A stretch of DNA of 64,000 nt from Serratia ficaria (GCF_900187015.1 NZ_LT906479.1:2790001-2854000); one strand, 5' to 3'. Positions 16,192 through 25,267 are shown, numbered from the stretch's first letter. Numbers and translations are program-made. The notes: a model not told the origin generated them from the sequence alone.

Positions 16192-17168
16192 TGCTCCGGG
16201 GCGAGATTCAGGATCGCCCCGCACGCAAACGCCAGCCCCGGCTCGACGTCGTCGGCCAGCCAGGTTGGGCCATCCAGATCGACAAAGCGCGCCCCCGGCG
16301 CCAGCGGCAACGCCGCGGCGATGGCGCGCGAGGTGCACAGCATGCAGCCGAGCATGATGGCGAACCCCTGCTCACGCGCCTGGGCGGCCAGCGCCAGCGC
16401 TTCGGTCAAACCGCCGGTTTTGTCCAGCTTGATGTTGACCATCTGATAACGCCCGGCCAGGCGCGGCAGGTCCGCGCGGGTGTGGCAGCTCTCGTCGGCG
16501 CAGATCGGCAGCGGGTGAATGAAATTGTCCAGCGCGTCGTCTTCGCCGGCCGGCAGCGGCTGTTCCAGCATCGCCACGCCGAGATCGGCCAGCAGCTGGC
16601 AGCGCGCCGCCAACCCTTCGGCCCGCCAGGACTCGTTGGCGTCGACGATCAACGTCGCCTGCGGCACAGCGGCGCGGATCGCCACCAGCCGTTCGCTGAT
16701 CAACCGGTCGTCGAGCTTGATCTTCAGCAGCGTCGCGCCCTGCCGCGCCAGCTCGCAGGCGGCGAAGGCCATCGCCTCCGGCGTGCCGATGCTGACGGTT
16801 TGCGCCATGCGGATCTGCCGCGGCGCGTCGACGCCGCAGCGCTGCCACAGGCTTTGGCCGTGCAAACGGCACTCCAGATCCCACAGCGCTGAATCCAGCG
16901 CGTTGCGGGCGGCGCCCGCCGGCATCAGCGCCAGCAGTTGCTCACGGCCGGCGCCGCGTTCGACGGCCGACGCCGCCTCCGCCAGCTGCGCCATCACCGA
17001 AGCTTCGCTTTCGCCGTAGCGGGGATACGGCGTGCATTCCCCGACGCCGCGCACGCCCCGTTGCTCGATTTCGACCACCACCACTCGGGCTTCGGTGCGG
17101 CTGCCGCGGGCGATGACGAAGGCGGTATGCAGCGGCCAGGCTTCGGGATAAAAACGCATGCTTCTCAT
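16188..17168 (-). CDS. dgcA: L-Ala-D/L-Glu epimerase
   Basis: An enolase-superfamily enzyme (formerly YcjG) that interconverts L-Ala-D-Glu and L-Ala-L-Glu, opening murein dipeptide to peptidases. The ATG at 17168 follows AGGAG by five bases. The longer frame to 17195 lacks this. The 326-residue product shows the capping domain (ARGSRTEARVVVVE, GECTPYPRYGES), the paired catalytic lysines (LLKIKLDD and VNIKLDKTGG), and the metal ligands in IVDANESW, MLEQPLP and CADESCHT. This is a near match to E. coli. It ends tail-to-tail inside mpaA. Confidence 0.95.
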   Translation of the reverse strand: MRSMRFYPEAWPLHTAFVIARGSRTEARVVVVEIEQRGVRGVGECTPYPRYGESEASVMAQLAEAASAVERGAGREQLLALMPAGAARNALDSALWDLECRLHGQSLWQRCGVDAPRQIRMAQTVSIGTPEAMAFAACELARQGATLLKIKLDDRLISERLVAIRAAVPQATLIVDANESWRAEGLAARCQLLADLGVAMLEQPLPAGEDDALDNFIHPLPICADESCHTRADLPRLAGRYQMVNIKLDKTGGLTEALALAAQAREQGFAIMLGCMLCTSRAIAAALPLAPGARFVDLDGPTWLADDVEPGLAFACGAILNLAPEH

Positions 17169-17283
17169 AACGGCTCCTGAGCGAAAATGGCGCATCGGCC
17201 AGGCGGATGCGCGGGCGATGTTTTTATAAACAGCCTAATATATACAACTATTTAGCAAACTTTGTATATCCAACCCGCAATTG

Positions 17284-17289
17284 TTGACA
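17284..17289 (+). promoter_or_regulatory. tpx: possible -35 element of tpx
   Basis: A consensus TTGACA stands 102 bp before the tpx start. No convincing -10 hexamer follows at 17 bp, so the exact promoter is uncertain. A GGCC-AAAGC-GGCC hairpin lies further down in the leader. Confidence 0.3.
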
Positions 17290-17391
17290 TAAACTGGCGC
17301 GAGGGTGTGAACCTAATGTTAACCGCGGCCAAAGCGGCCACTTTATTAGGCTCATGCCCTTTGTATAAACACCTGTAAAAGGAATCCAGCA

Positions 17392-17895
17392 ATGACTCAG
17401 ACAGTACATTTTCAAGGCAATCCGGTCAGCGTAGCGGGCAAACTGCCGCAGCCGGGCGAACGAGCCAACGCCTTCTCGCTGGTGGCCAAAGACCTGTCAG
17501 ACGTAGCCCTGAGCAGCTTCGCGGGCAAACGCAAAGTCCTGAACATTTTCCCAAGCATCGACACCGGCGTTTGCGCCACCTCAGTACGCACCTTCAACCA
17601 GTTGGCCGGCGGCCTGGATAACACCGTGGTGCTGTGCATCTCCGCCGACCTGCCGTTCGCCCAGGCCCGCTTCTGCGGCGCGGAAGGCCTGAGCAACGTG
17701 GTGACCCTCTCCACTCTGCGCGGCGCGGACTTCAAGCAGGCCTACGGCGTTGAGATCGCCGAAGGCCCGTTGGCGGGTCTGACCGCGCGCGCCGTGGTGG
17801 TGCTGGACGGCCAGGACAACGTGCTGTACAGCGAGCTGGTGAATGAAATCACCACCGAGCCGAACTACGACGCGGCGCTGGCCGCGCTGAAATAA
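17392..17895 (+). CDS. tpx: thiol peroxidase Tpx
   Basis: A thioredoxin-dependent 2-Cys peroxiredoxin that reduces organic hydroperoxides and H2O2. The 167-residue protein has peroxidatic Cys61 in [16 protein letters not shown] and resolving Cys95 in QARFCGAEG, the Tpx-type spacing. The length equals the E. coli protein within one residue. AAAAGGAA precedes the ATG. It is monocistronic and convergent with tyrR, and each gene's terminator lies close to or within the other's 3' end. Confidence 0.98.
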   Translation: MTQTVHFQGNPVSVAGKLPQPGERANAFSLVAKDLSDVALSSFAGKRKVLNIFPSIDTGVCATSVRTFNQLAGGLDNTVVLCISADLPFAQARFCGAEGLSNVVTLSTLRGADFKQAYGVEIAEGPLAGLTARAVVVLDGQDNVLYSELVNEITTEPNYDAALAALK

Positions 17896-17921
17896 AAAAG
17901 GGCCCGGCGCAAGCCGAACCC
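17893..17921 (-). terminator. terminator of tyrR (lies next to the tpx stop)
   Basis: On the minus strand GGGTTCGGC/GCCGGGCCC with loop TTGC is followed by TTTTTTATT. The T run overlaps the tpx stop region. Confidence 0.8.
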
Positions 17922-17934
17922 CGATACCACCAAG

Positions 17935-17957
17935 GGCGCCGCAAGGCGCCTTTTTTA
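17935..17957 (+). terminator. terminator of tpx (overlaps the tyrR stop)
   Basis: GGCGCC-GCAA-GGCGCC is followed by six T residues at 17951-17956. The T run contains the tyrR stop codon on the other strand. Confidence 0.8.
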
Positions 17958-19526
17958 TTCTTCGCCCTCGCCGGCGGCCTTGCGGCTGCTGAGCCCATAC
18001 TCACGCAGTTTGTTGGCGATGGCGGTATGAGAAACGCCCAGCCGCTTCGCCAGCTTGCGGGTACTCGGGTAGGTGCGATACAGGCGCGTCAGCACCGAAC
18101 GCTCGAAGCGCTTGCTGATGTCGTCCAGCGAGCCGTCCAGCACCTCGTCGCCCAACGACATCTCCACTTCGAACTCCGGCAGCACGATATCCTGCGGACG
18201 CAGTTCGTAGCCTTCGGTCTGGGTCAGCGCGCGGTAGATGGCGTTTTTCAGCTGGCGCACGTTGCCCGGCCAGCCGTATTTGCCGAGGAAGCCGCCCAGA
18301 TCGTTGGCCAGCTTGGGCCGCGCCACGCCCTGCTCGTCGGCGAAGCGCGCCACGAACAGCTCGGTCAGCGGCATAATGTCCTGCGGGCGCTCGCGCAGCG
18401 GCGGAATGGTGATGGTCAGCACGTTGAGGCGATAATAGAGATCTTCGCGGAACTCGCCGCGCTGCACCAGTTCGGTCAGGTTTTTCTGCGTGGCGCAGAT
18501 CACCCGCACGTCGACGTGCACCTCGTGCTCCTCGCCTACCCGGCGGAAAGTGCCGTCGTTGAGGAAGCGCAACAGCTTGGTCTGCATGCGCGGCGACATT
18601 TCGCCAATCTCGTCCAGCAGCACCGAACCGCCGTTGGCCTGTTCGAAGAACCCCTTCTTGCCTTCCAGCGCGTTGGGGTAAGCGCCCGGCGCATGGCCGA
18701 ACAGTTCGCTTTCCACCACGTCGTCCGGCAGCGCGGCGCAGTTCAGCGCCAGGAACGGCTGCTTGCCGCGCGGGCTGCGCAGGTGGCAGGCGCGCGCCAG
18801 AATATCCTTGCCGGTACCGGTGTCGCCGACGATCAACAGCGGCGCGTCGAGCATCGCCAGCTTGCGCGCCTGCTCCAGCACGTGGCGCATCTTGGCGCTG
18901 GCGGCGACGATATGGTCGAACTCGGTATCGTCGTTGACCGACAGGTTCTGCAGCTGCCGCCCCATGCGCGCGGTAGACTTCAGCATCACCACCGCGCCCA
19001 CCGCGGCGTGCTGCTGATTCTCGTCTTCCAGATAAATCGGCGTGATGTCCATCAGGAAGTCCTGACTGCGGATCACCACCCGTTCGGAGTGCGGAGCGGT
19101 GCGCTCGCTTTCCAGCCAGCGGCTGAAGTTATAGCCGCCGATCAAGGCGCCGGCGGTCTGATTGCGGATCTTGTCCTCGCTCAGGCTGAACAGCGCCTGG
19201 GCCGCCGGGTTGGCCAGCTCGACCTTGCCTTTCATGTCGATCGAGAACACCGGTTCCGGCATCGATTCCAGCAGCGCGCGCAGGGCGCGGTGCTCGCGTT
19301 CGGACGGCATGAAGTTGACGGTGCGCACGTCGGTAACGCCGGCGATGCGACGGATCTCCGCCATCAGCGCGCGGAAAGTGTCAAAATCCAGCTGGGAGAA
19401 ATTGAGGTAAATGCGGCCGATGGGATCGATTTCGATGCCCCGTAAATCAATGCTGCGCGATACCAAAAGATCGAGTAATTCTCGAGTGAGACCGAGCCGG
19501 TCTTCGCAAAATACTTCCAAACGCAT
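17955..19526 (-). CDS. tyrR: aromatic amino acid regulator TyrR
   Basis: Controls aromatic amino acid synthesis and transport; binds Tyr, Phe and Trp. The 523-residue chain has an N-terminal ACT domain (MRLEVFCEDRLGLTRELLDL), a PAS domain (from about 80), an AAA+ domain with Walker A GDTGTGKD at 234-241, and a C-terminal helix-turn-helix (LAKRLGVSHTAIANKLREYG). The loop that in sigma-54 activators reads GAFTGA is replaced by GAYPNA, as expected for TyrR, which works with sigma-70. E. coli TyrR has 513 residues. The upstream gap carries a TyrR-like dyad suggesting autoregulation. Confidence 0.97.
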   Translation of the reverse strand: MRLEVFCEDRLGLTRELLDLLVSRSIDLRGIEIDPIGRIYLNFSQLDFDTFRALMAEIRRIAGVTDVRTVNFMPSEREHRALRALLESMPEPVFSIDMKGKVELANPAAQALFSLSEDKIRNQTAGALIGGYNFSRWLESERTAPHSERVVIRSQDFLMDITPIYLEDENQQHAAVGAVVMLKSTARMGRQLQNLSVNDDTEFDHIVAASAKMRHVLEQARKLAMLDAPLLIVGDTGTGKDILARACHLRSPRGKQPFLALNCAALPDDVVESELFGHAPGAYPNALEGKKGFFEQANGGSVLLDEIGEMSPRMQTKLLRFLNDGTFRRVGEEHEVHVDVRVICATQKNLTELVQRGEFREDLYYRLNVLTITIPPLRERPQDIMPLTELFVARFADEQGVARPKLANDLGGFLGKYGWPGNVRQLKNAIYRALTQTEGYELRPQDIVLPEFEVEMSLGDEVLDGSLDDISKRFERSVLTRLYRTYPSTRKLAKRLGVSHTAIANKLREYGLSSRKAAGEGEE

Positions 19527-19605
19527 CAGTATTGGCCTTATCTCTGCAAGTGCGGGGATGACTGGCGATGATGATACTCCCTCACCCCGAGCGGTAGAAG
19601 CAATC

Positions 19606-19623
19606 TGTCAGCAAAAGTTGACA
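19606..19623. promoter_or_regulatory. candidate TyrR box upstream of tyrR
   Basis: TGTCA-N8-TGACA keeps the essential TGT-N12-ACA of TyrR boxes but departs from TGTAAA/TTTACA inside. It is centred about 88 bp before the tyrR start. Autoregulation of tyrR is known in E. coli. Confidence 0.4.
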
Positions 19624-19809
19624 GAACTCTGATTTATTAGCGCCGTTGTCGATTTTAAACGCAAGCAGATAACACCATCGGCGTCATTTTAGTCTATTTA
19701 CAGATAGTTATTATAAACAGAATTAATTTTGCAGAGAATTATAATGCCTTCGCAGGGGGATCGACTGTCGTCAAGCAAGGGTTACGTCAGGAGAGTCAGC
19801 GCTCGGGAG

Positions 19810-19836
19810 AGGCGACGCCGCGGTCGGGCGTCGCCT
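19810..19836 (-). terminator. stem-loop after ycjF
   Basis: A 10-bp perfect GC stem with a 7-nt loop lies right after the end of the psp-ycjXF transcript. It has no T tract, so it may act as a 3' stabiliser rather than an intrinsic terminator. Confidence 0.35.
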
Positions 19837-19841
19837 GCCGA

Positions 19842-20903
19842 TCATTGCGGCTTGCCGCCGCTTTTTTTCAGCGTGTCTTTCAGTTGGCCGACCAGCTGGC
19901 TGCGGAAATCGCCGAGCTTCGGTTTTTCCCCCTCCAGCCACGGCAGCGGCCGGCACAGCTCCATCGCCTTGATGCCGAGCCGGGCGGTCAGCAGGCCGGC
20001 GCCGATGCCCTGCGCCGCGCGCGCCGAAAGCCGCGCCGCCAGATCCTGCGACATCCAGTCCATGCCCACCTCGCGCACCAGCTCTGAGGCGCCGGCGAAG
20101 GCGATGTTCAGCAGCACCAGCCGGAACAGCCGAATACGGCTGAAGTAGCCCAGTTCGATGCCGTACAGCGCCGCAATGCGGTTGATCAGCCGAATGTTGC
20201 GCCAGGCGATAAACGCCATGTCCACCAGCGCCAGCGGGCTGACGGCGATCATTAGCGTCGACTCGGCGGCGGAACGGCTGATTTCGCGGCGCGCCTGGTT
20301 GTCCAGCACCGGTTGCACCAGCTTGGCGTACAGCTCCACCACTTCCCGATCGTTCTGGGTTTCATGCAGCGAGGCCTGCCAGCGCTGCAGCGCCGGATGC
20401 CCCTGATCCAGGCCGGCCTGCCGCGCCAGCTTCTCGCAAAACTCGCGCCCCTTGCCCAAACCGTGGCTGTGCAGCAGTTCGCGCGCCACGTCGCGCTCCT
20501 CGGCCCGTTGGCGCAGGCGGTACAAGCGGCGCCATTCGCTCACCACCGATCCGACGCCGGCAAACACTATCAGCCCGCCGGCGACGCCGCCGCCCATGGC
20601 GATCCAGTCCTGCTGCACCCAGGCGCCATGCACCCATTGCACGCCCTGCGCCACCACGCTGGCGCCGAACAGCGCCAGACCGGCGGTGACCATTTTACGC
20701 CACAGGCTGCGCTTCGGCTTCAGCGCCGCGTTGATGATGCCTTCGGCGCGCCCTTCTTCCTCTTCCTGCTGCAGCTCGGGCGCCGCCGGATAAAAGCTTT
20801 CGGCCTGCTCGGGATCGAAGGCCACCCCGGCGCGCAGCACCGGCTCCTGCGGCGGCTGCAGCGGTTCTTCAAAATCGATACGCGGTTTGATCGGCTCGCT
20901 CAT
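19842..20903 (-). CDS. ycjF: YcjF inner-membrane protein (DUF697)
   Basis: A 353-residue protein, the same length as in E. coli, with an acidic cytoplasmic N-terminus, two central membrane helices (about 70-125) and a C-terminal DUF697-type domain ([33 protein letters not shown]). The ATG overlaps the ycjX stop by four bases (ATGA), indicating translational coupling. It is co-transcribed with the psp genes in E. coli and induced by phage shock and heat, and its exact function is unknown. Confidence 0.93.
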   Translation of the reverse strand: MSEPIKPRIDFEEPLQPPQEPVLRAGVAFDPEQAESFYPAAPELQQEEEEGRAEGIINAALKPKRSLWRKMVTAGLALFGASVVAQGVQWVHGAWVQQDWIAMGGGVAGGLIVFAGVGSVVSEWRRLYRLRQRAEERDVARELLHSHGLGKGREFCEKLARQAGLDQGHPALQRWQASLHETQNDREVVELYAKLVQPVLDNQARREISRSAAESTLMIAVSPLALVDMAFIAWRNIRLINRIAALYGIELGYFSRIRLFRLVLLNIAFAGASELVREVGMDWMSQDLAARLSARAAQGIGAGLLTARLGIKAMELCRPLPWLEGEKPKLGDFRSQLVGQLKDTLKKSGGKPQ

Positions 20904-22297
20904 CGCAACTTATCTCCCAGTAAAAACTCCATCACCGCATCCAGACGGATGTGCGGCAACGGACTGTCCACGCTCATCGCTCGCGGACGGAACTCGTCAA
21001 AATGGAATCCCTGATTTTGCCAGAACGCCGTTCCCGGCAGGCGAGCGGGCACTTCGCCGGGAAATACCGTCAGCGGCGCGCCGTCGCTCAGCCGGTTGCC
21101 CTTCAGCGCGGGAATGCGCTGGCCCTGATGGTCGACGATGCCGCTCTCGGTGGCCTGCACCGAGGCCAGGCCGACGCAGTCCATGCTGATGCCTTCAAAC
21201 GCGGCGTTCTGCCACGCTTCCTGCACCAGCTGCTGCAGCAGCGACACCAGGTTGGCGTGCTGATCGGCGGTGATGTGGTCCGCCTTGGTGGCGGCGAACA
21301 TCAGTTTGTCGATGGTCGGCGAAAATAGCCGGCGGAACAGCGTGCGCTTGCCGTAATGGAAGCTCTGCATCAGCTGAGTCAGCGCCAGGCGCATATCGTT
21401 GAACGCCTGCGGCCCGCTGTTGAGCGGCTGCAGGCAGTCGACCAGCACAATCTGCCGGTCAAAACGGACGAAGTGCTCTTTATAGAAGTTTTTAACGATC
21501 GACTGGCAATAATAGTTGAAGCGCGCACGCAGCATGCCGAAGTTGCTGTGCTTGTCGGCCTGCGCCAGCTTCGACTCGCCGAGGGCGTCGACGTTCGGCC
21601 AGGGGAAGAACTGCAGCGCCGGCGCGCCGGCCAGATCGCCCGGCAGCACGAAGCGCCCCGGCTGGATGAAATGCAGCCCTTCGCTTTTGCAGCGCAGCAG
21701 GTAATCGGTATAGGCCTGGGCGATCGCCGCCAGCTTATTTTCGTCGGCCGGGGCCAGCGGATCGCAGCTTTTACACAGCGCCAGCCAGGGTTTGGCCCAT
21801 TCGGCGCGTTCGCCCTGCAACAGCCCGGCCATCTGGCGCGACCAGGCCAGGTAATCCTGCTCGAGCATCGGCAAGTCCAGCAGCCATTCGCCGGGATAAT
21901 CGACGATTTCCAGATACAGCGTCGAGGTGTCCTTGAAATGCCGCAGCAAAGAGTCGTTGGAGCGATAGCGCAACGCCAGGCGGATCTCGCTGACGCCGCG
22001 CGTCGGGGTCGGCCAGCTCGGCGGGGTGCCGTACAGCTGCGCCAGCCCTTCGTCATAGGTGAAACGCTGGATGCCGAGGTCGCGCTGCGGAATGCGTTTC
22101 ACGCCCAGCAGGCGGTCTTCGCGCACCGGGGAAAACAGCGGCATGCGCGCCCCGCTGTGCACGTGCAGCAGTTGATTGACGAAGGCGGTGATAAAGGCGG
22201 TCTTGCCGCTGCGGCTCAGGCCGGTGACCGCCAGCCGCAGGTGGCGATCCATTCCGCGGTTGACCAGCGAGGTTAACTCATTTTGCAGTCGTTTCAT
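20900..22297 (-). CDS. ycjX: YcjX, predicted GTPase/ATPase (DUF463)
   Basis: A P-loop protein of 465 residues, the same length as in E. coli. The start at 22297 (MKRLQNEL) has AAGGAG upstream, so the eight extra residues of the longer frame are rejected. Walker A is GLSRSGKT at 26-33, and a G3-like VDYPGEW follows later. The start lies inside the 3' end of pspD (20-bp overlap), and the stop overlaps ycjF. It belongs to the extended psp operon. A fold related to dynamin-like or stress GTPases has been reported for homologues. Confidence 0.94.
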   Translation of the reverse strand: MKRLQNELTSLVNRGMDRHLRLAVTGLSRSGKTAFITAFVNQLLHVHSGARMPLFSPVREDRLLGVKRIPQRDLGIQRFTYDEGLAQLYGTPPSWPTPTRGVSEIRLALRYRSNDSLLRHFKDTSTLYLEIVDYPGEWLLDLPMLEQDYLAWSRQMAGLLQGERAEWAKPWLALCKSCDPLAPADENKLAAIAQAYTDYLLRCKSEGLHFIQPGRFVLPGDLAGAPALQFFPWPNVDALGESKLAQADKHSNFGMLRARFNYYCQSIVKNFYKEHFVRFDRQIVLVDCLQPLNSGPQAFNDMRLALTQLMQSFHYGKRTLFRRLFSPTIDKLMFAATKADHITADQHANLVSLLQQLVQEAWQNAAFEGISMDCVGLASVQATESGIVDHQGQRIPALKGNRLSDGAPLTVFPGEVPARLPGTAFWQNQGFHFDEFRPRAMSVDSPLPHIRLDAVMEFLLGDKLR

Positions 22298-22544
22298 TCT
22301 TCTCCTTGGCATAACGCCCAAATACCTTGTTCAGGCCTTTGCGGAACAGCGGTTCCAGCACCAGCGCCAGCACAAAGCGAATCGGTTTGCGGCCGACGGC
22401 CTTCAGCAACCAGCCGGCGGCGCCCGCCGGGCCATAATTCAGTAACGCTATGATGATGACTTTAGACAATGTCTTCAACATTGCACCCGCTCCTTGTTTA
22501 AAACCAGCCGTTTTGGCGGCGTTCACCGTAGAGATTTTATTCAT
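22278..22544 (-). CDS. pspD: phage shock protein D
   Basis: An 88-residue small membrane-associated protein. The ATG at 22544 has GGAGGG nine bases upstream. The core YGPAGAAGWLLKAVGRKPIRFVLALVLEPLFRK matches E. coli PspD (73 residues), whose function is unclear. The N-terminus is about 15 residues longer than in E. coli. A 102-bp gap with an 8-bp GC stem separates it from pspC. Confidence 0.85.
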   Translation of the reverse strand: MNKISTVNAAKTAGFKQGAGAMLKTLSKVIIIALLNYGPAGAAGWLLKAVGRKPIRFVLALVLEPLFRKGLNKVFGRYAKEKNETTAK

Positions 22545-22607
22545 TAGCGATGCCCTCCGGCACAATAAGATTGAGTTCAACAGGATGATGCGGCAGGCGC
22601 AATGCCC

Positions 22608-22628
22608 GGCCTGCGTCATGCGCAGGCC
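22608..22628 (-). repeat. stem-loop inside the psp transcript between pspC and pspD
   Basis: GGCCTGCG and CGCAGGCC surround TCATG. It has no T run, so it is probably a processing or stability element that sets the lower level of the distal genes. Confidence 0.35.
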
Positions 22629-22646
22629 AACGCAGCGCAAGAAGGG

Positions 22647-23006
22647 TTACAGCTTGCGGAAGCGGCTCTGCACGCCGAAGGTGTCGGACGTTACGTAGCG
22701 CTCAACCTGACGCAGCTGCTGTTCGCCGCTGCCCAGTTCATACTCCAGCTGATCGAGCAGCTGGCGCGGCGTTTTCCGATGTTCGCCGTCAAAACGGCTG
22801 GCCGGCGCTTCGTCCAGTACGAACACCAGCGCGATATAGGCCACCAGCGTGAAGAAAAACAGGCCGAAGAACAGCGACAGCACGGCAATCACGCGGATCA
22901 ACCGCACCGGCACGTCGAAATAATGGGCCAGACCGGCGCAGACGCCTTTCACCATGCCCTCTTCAGGGACGCGATACAGCTTTTTACTGCCCAGAATATT
23001 GCTCAT
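22647..23006 (-). CDS. pspC: phage shock protein C
   Basis: A 119-residue inner-membrane sensor that binds PspA and is needed for resistance to secretin toxicity. The start MSNILGSKKLYRV at 23006 shares one base with the pspB stop (TGATG), so the long upstream extension of the frame is rejected. The PspC domain EEGMVKGVCAGLAHYFDVPVRLIRVIAVLS and the single membrane helix (LFFGLFFFTLVAYIALVFV) are clear, and the C-terminus ends ERYVTSDTFGVQSRFRKL as in E. coli (119). Confidence 0.95.
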   Translation of the reverse strand: MSNILGSKKLYRVPEEGMVKGVCAGLAHYFDVPVRLIRVIAVLSLFFGLFFFTLVAYIALVFVLDEAPASRFDGEHRKTPRQLLDQLEYELGSGEQQLRQVERYVTSDTFGVQSRFRKL

Positions 23007-23233
23007 CAAGACTGTCTCCAGTTCGGGTGTTCCGCATCGAGGATCTCTTCCAGCGCCTGAATGCGTTCGCGCATGCGCCTGGCGTCTTCCGCCAGCTGCG
23101 CCAGACGCTGCATCTCCTGGTGGCTCAGTTGGATGCCGCTTTGTTGCCGGTTGCTGTAATGCAGCCAAAGCCAAATCGGTGCGACAAACAACACAAAGAT
23201 TGTCAACGGAATGGCAAGTAATAGAGCGCTCAT
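23006..23233 (-). CDS. pspB: phage shock protein B
   Basis: A 75-residue protein with one N-terminal membrane helix (LLAIPLTIFVLFVAPIWLWLHY) and a cytoplasmic coiled coil (LAQLAEDARRMRERIQALEEIL). It works with PspC to release PspF from PspA. The length is that of E. coli PspB (74). It overlaps pspC by one base and is 60 bp behind pspA. Confidence 0.96.
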   Translation of the reverse strand: MSALLLAIPLTIFVLFVAPIWLWLHYSNRQQSGIQLSHQEMQRLAQLAEDARRMRERIQALEEILDAEHPNWRQS

Positions 23234-23293
23234 TTCTGTTCCTTTTTATCGGGTCTTTGGTGGGCGGCCAGCATGGCCCTGGCCGCCGTTGCC

Positions 23294-23959
23294 TTACTCG
23301 GCTCGATTCATTTTAGCCTTCAGCGCCGCCAGCTGCTCGCTGATGGCGTCGTCGGCTTTCAGCTCGGCAAACTCTTGATCCAGAGACTTCTTTTTACCGA
23401 TGCTGACGCTTTCAGCTTCGGCTTCCATATGGTCGATGCGGCGTTCGAACTGCTCGAAACGCGCCATCGCCTCGTCCAGCTTGCCGCTGTCGAGCTGGCG
23501 GCGCACGTCGCGGGAAGAAGACGCCGCCTGGTGACGCAACGTCAGCGCCTGCTGGCGCGCGCGGGTTTCGGTCAGCTTGTTTTCCAGCTCGCCGATTTCG
23601 CTTTTCATGCGCGCCAGGGTTTCTTCCACCGTGGACACTTCCTGCGTCAGGGTGGCGATCAGGTCGGCCACCTTCTGCTTTTCGATCAGCGCCGCACGGG
23701 CCAGATCTTCCTTATCTTTGCGCAGCGCCAGTTCGGCTTTATCCTGCCAATCGTTGAGCTGGTTTTCACCCTGCTCGATGCGCCGCAGCAGCTGCTTTTT
23801 CTCCGCCAGCGCGCGCGCCGAGGTGGAACGCACTTCAACCAGCGTGTCTTCCATCTCCTGAATCATCAAGCGCACCAGCTTTTGCGGATCTTCCGCTTTA
23901 TCCAGCAGGGTGTTGATGTTGGCGTTCACGATGTCGGCAAAACGAGAAAAAATACCCAT
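23294..23959 (-). CDS. pspA: phage shock protein A
   Basis: A 221-residue ESCRT-III-related coiled-coil protein. It has an amphipathic N-terminal helix ([19 protein letters not shown]) and long helices from about 25 to 185. It binds damaged inner membrane and, when unoccupied, holds PspF inactive. The length and sequence agree with E. coli PspA (222). It is the first gene of pspABCD-ycjXF and is transcribed from a sigma-54 promoter. Confidence 0.98.
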   Translation of the reverse strand: MGIFSRFADIVNANINTLLDKAEDPQKLVRLMIQEMEDTLVEVRSTSARALAEKKQLLRRIEQGENQLNDWQDKAELALRKDKEDLARAALIEKQKVADLIATLTQEVSTVEETLARMKSEIGELENKLTETRARQQALTLRHQAASSSRDVRRQLDSGKLDEAMARFEQFERRIDHMEAEAESVSIGKKKSLDQEFAELKADDAISEQLAALKAKMNRAE

Positions 23960-24030
23960 AATTCACTTCCTCTTGGTTCTGATGGCGTCTGAAGCGCCGC
24001 GTTAAGTCGTACAGCTTGCCTAAAGATATA

Positions 24031-24047
24031 ATCAAAACCCGTGCCAA
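24031..24047 (-). promoter_or_regulatory. pspA: sigma-54 promoter of pspA
   Basis: On the minus strand TTGGCACGGGTTTTGAT gives a perfect -24 element (TTGGCACG). The -12 element reads TTGA where the consensus is TTGC. It lies about 75 bp before pspA, and the divergent pspF gene encodes the activator. Confidence 0.8.
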
Positions 24048-24143
24048 GTTTTATTTTATTGAATTTAAACGATTATTTATTTTTGACTCTGAAAGCGCTT
24101 GCTGTAGAGTGATTATTTTAACCAAACATTGGCGAATTTCATC

Positions 24144-25148
24144 ATGAGCGAACAGTTAGAGAATCTGCTCGGCGAAGCGAATGCCTTCGTCGACGTGCTG
24201 GAACAGGTCTCCCGGGTGGCCAAGCTGAACAAGCCGGTGCTGGTGATCGGCGAGCGCGGCACCGGCAAGGAGCTGATCGCTCACCGCCTGCACTATCTCT
24301 CCCACCGCTGGCAGGGGCCGTTTATCTCGCTCAACTGCGCGGCTCTGAACGAAAACCTGCTCGACTCGGAGCTGTTCGGCCACGAGGCCGGCGCCTTTAC
24401 CGGCGCGCAAAAGCGCCATCTGGGCCGCTTCGAACGCGCCGACGGCGGCACGCTGTTCCTCGACGAGCTGGCCACCGCGCCGATGCTGGTGCAGGAAAAA
24501 CTGCTGCGGGTGATCGAATACGGCCATCTGGAGCGCGTCGGCGGCAGCCAGCCGCTGCAGGTGGATGTGCGGCTGGTCTGCGCCACCAACGACGATCTGC
24601 CGGCGCTGGCGGCGGCGGGCAAGTTCCGCGCCGATCTGCTGGACCGGCTGGCGTTCGACGTGGTGCAGCTGCCGCCGCTGCGCCAGCGCCAGCAAGACAT
24701 CATGCTGTTGGCCGAGCACTTCGCCATCCAGATGTGCCGCGAGCTGTCGCTGCCGCTGTTCCCCGGCTTTACCGAACGCGCCAGGGACAGCCTGCTCGGC
24801 TACGCCTGGCCGGGCAACGTGCGCGAATTGAAAAACGTGGTGGAGCGCTCGGTCTATCGCCACGGCACCAGCGGCCGGGCGCTGGATGAGATCATCATCA
24901 ATCCCTTCGCCCCGCGTGAGAGCGCCCCGCCGCCCCTGGACGACGCGCGCGACGGCCTGCCGGCCCTGCCGCTGGATCTGAAGTCCTGGCAGCTGGAACA
25001 GGAAAAAACCTTGATCGAAGCGGCGCTGCGGCAGGGAAGATTTAATCAGCGCAAGGCGGCGCAACTGCTGGGGCTGACTTACCATCAGCTGCGCGGCATG
25101 TTGAAAAAGCATGCGCTGTTGCAAAACGGTGAGGCGGACGAGGAATAG
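24144..25148 (+). CDS. pspF: sigma-54 activator PspF
   Basis: A 334-residue enhancer-binding protein lacking a receiver domain. Walker A GERGTGKE is at 36-43, the sigma-54 contact loop GAFTGA at 83-88, and a C-terminal helix-turn-helix reads RKAAQLLGLTYHQLRGMLKKH. The ATG at 24144 was taken rather than the in-frame TTG 15 bases before. Neither has a strong ribosome-binding site. E. coli PspF has 325 residues. It is divergent from pspA and negatively controlled by PspA binding. Confidence 0.96.
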   Translation: MSEQLENLLGEANAFVDVLEQVSRVAKLNKPVLVIGERGTGKELIAHRLHYLSHRWQGPFISLNCAALNENLLDSELFGHEAGAFTGAQKRHLGRFERADGGTLFLDELATAPMLVQEKLLRVIEYGHLERVGGSQPLQVDVRLVCATNDDLPALAAAGKFRADLLDRLAFDVVQLPPLRQRQQDIMLLAEHFAIQMCRELSLPLFPGFTERARDSLLGYAWPGNVRELKNVVERSVYRHGTSGRALDEIIINPFAPRESAPPPLDDARDGLPALPLDLKSWQLEQEKTLIEAALRQGRFNQRKAAQLLGLTYHQLRGMLKKHALLQNGEADEE

Positions 25149-25153
25149 CGGGC

Positions 25154-25182
25154 AAAAAAAAAGCCAGCACCCGAGCTGGCTT
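25154..25182 (-). terminator. RyhB terminator
   Basis: AAGCCAGC-TCGGGT-GCTGGCTT on the minus strand is followed by seven or more U residues. It probably also ends transcripts of the upstream Zur operon. Confidence 0.88.
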
Positions 25183-25260
25183 AAAAAACACTGGAAGCAA
25201 TGTGAGCAATGTCGTGCCTTCCACATCAGAGCCGCAAACTGTGGCCTTCCGTGAACTGCC
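25154..25260 (-). ncRNA. ryhB: RyhB-type iron-responsive sRNA
   Basis: An Hfq-dependent RNA that turns off mRNAs of iron-using proteins when iron is scarce. On the minus strand, 25217-25190 carries the RyhB core (GCACGACATTGCTCACATTG, then CTTCCAGT) unchanged from E. coli. A terminator AAGCCAGC/GCTGGCTT with a long U run follows; the E. coli stem is almost the same. The 5' third differs from E. coli RyhB, making this copy about 107 nt instead of 90. A 17/19 Fur box covers the promoter. It sits between pspF and the Zur operon, unlike E. coli, where ryhB is near yhhX. Confidence 0.93.
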
Positions 25261-25267
25261 AGGCGAT

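Larger units (their letters stand above)
19527..19841. other. 315-bp gap between ycjF and tyrR
   Basis: It holds the tyrR promoter region, a TyrR-box-like dyad near 19606, an AT-rich block at about 19675-19745, and a 10-bp GC stem just beyond the ycjF stop (AGGCGACGCC at 19810-19819 with GGCGTCGCCT at 19827-19836). No gene was seen in it. Confidence 0.5.

Noticed and set aside
18027..19445. 472-codon plus-strand frame opposite tyrR
   Set aside because: Shadow frame of tyrR with no ribosome-binding site and no recognisable domain.
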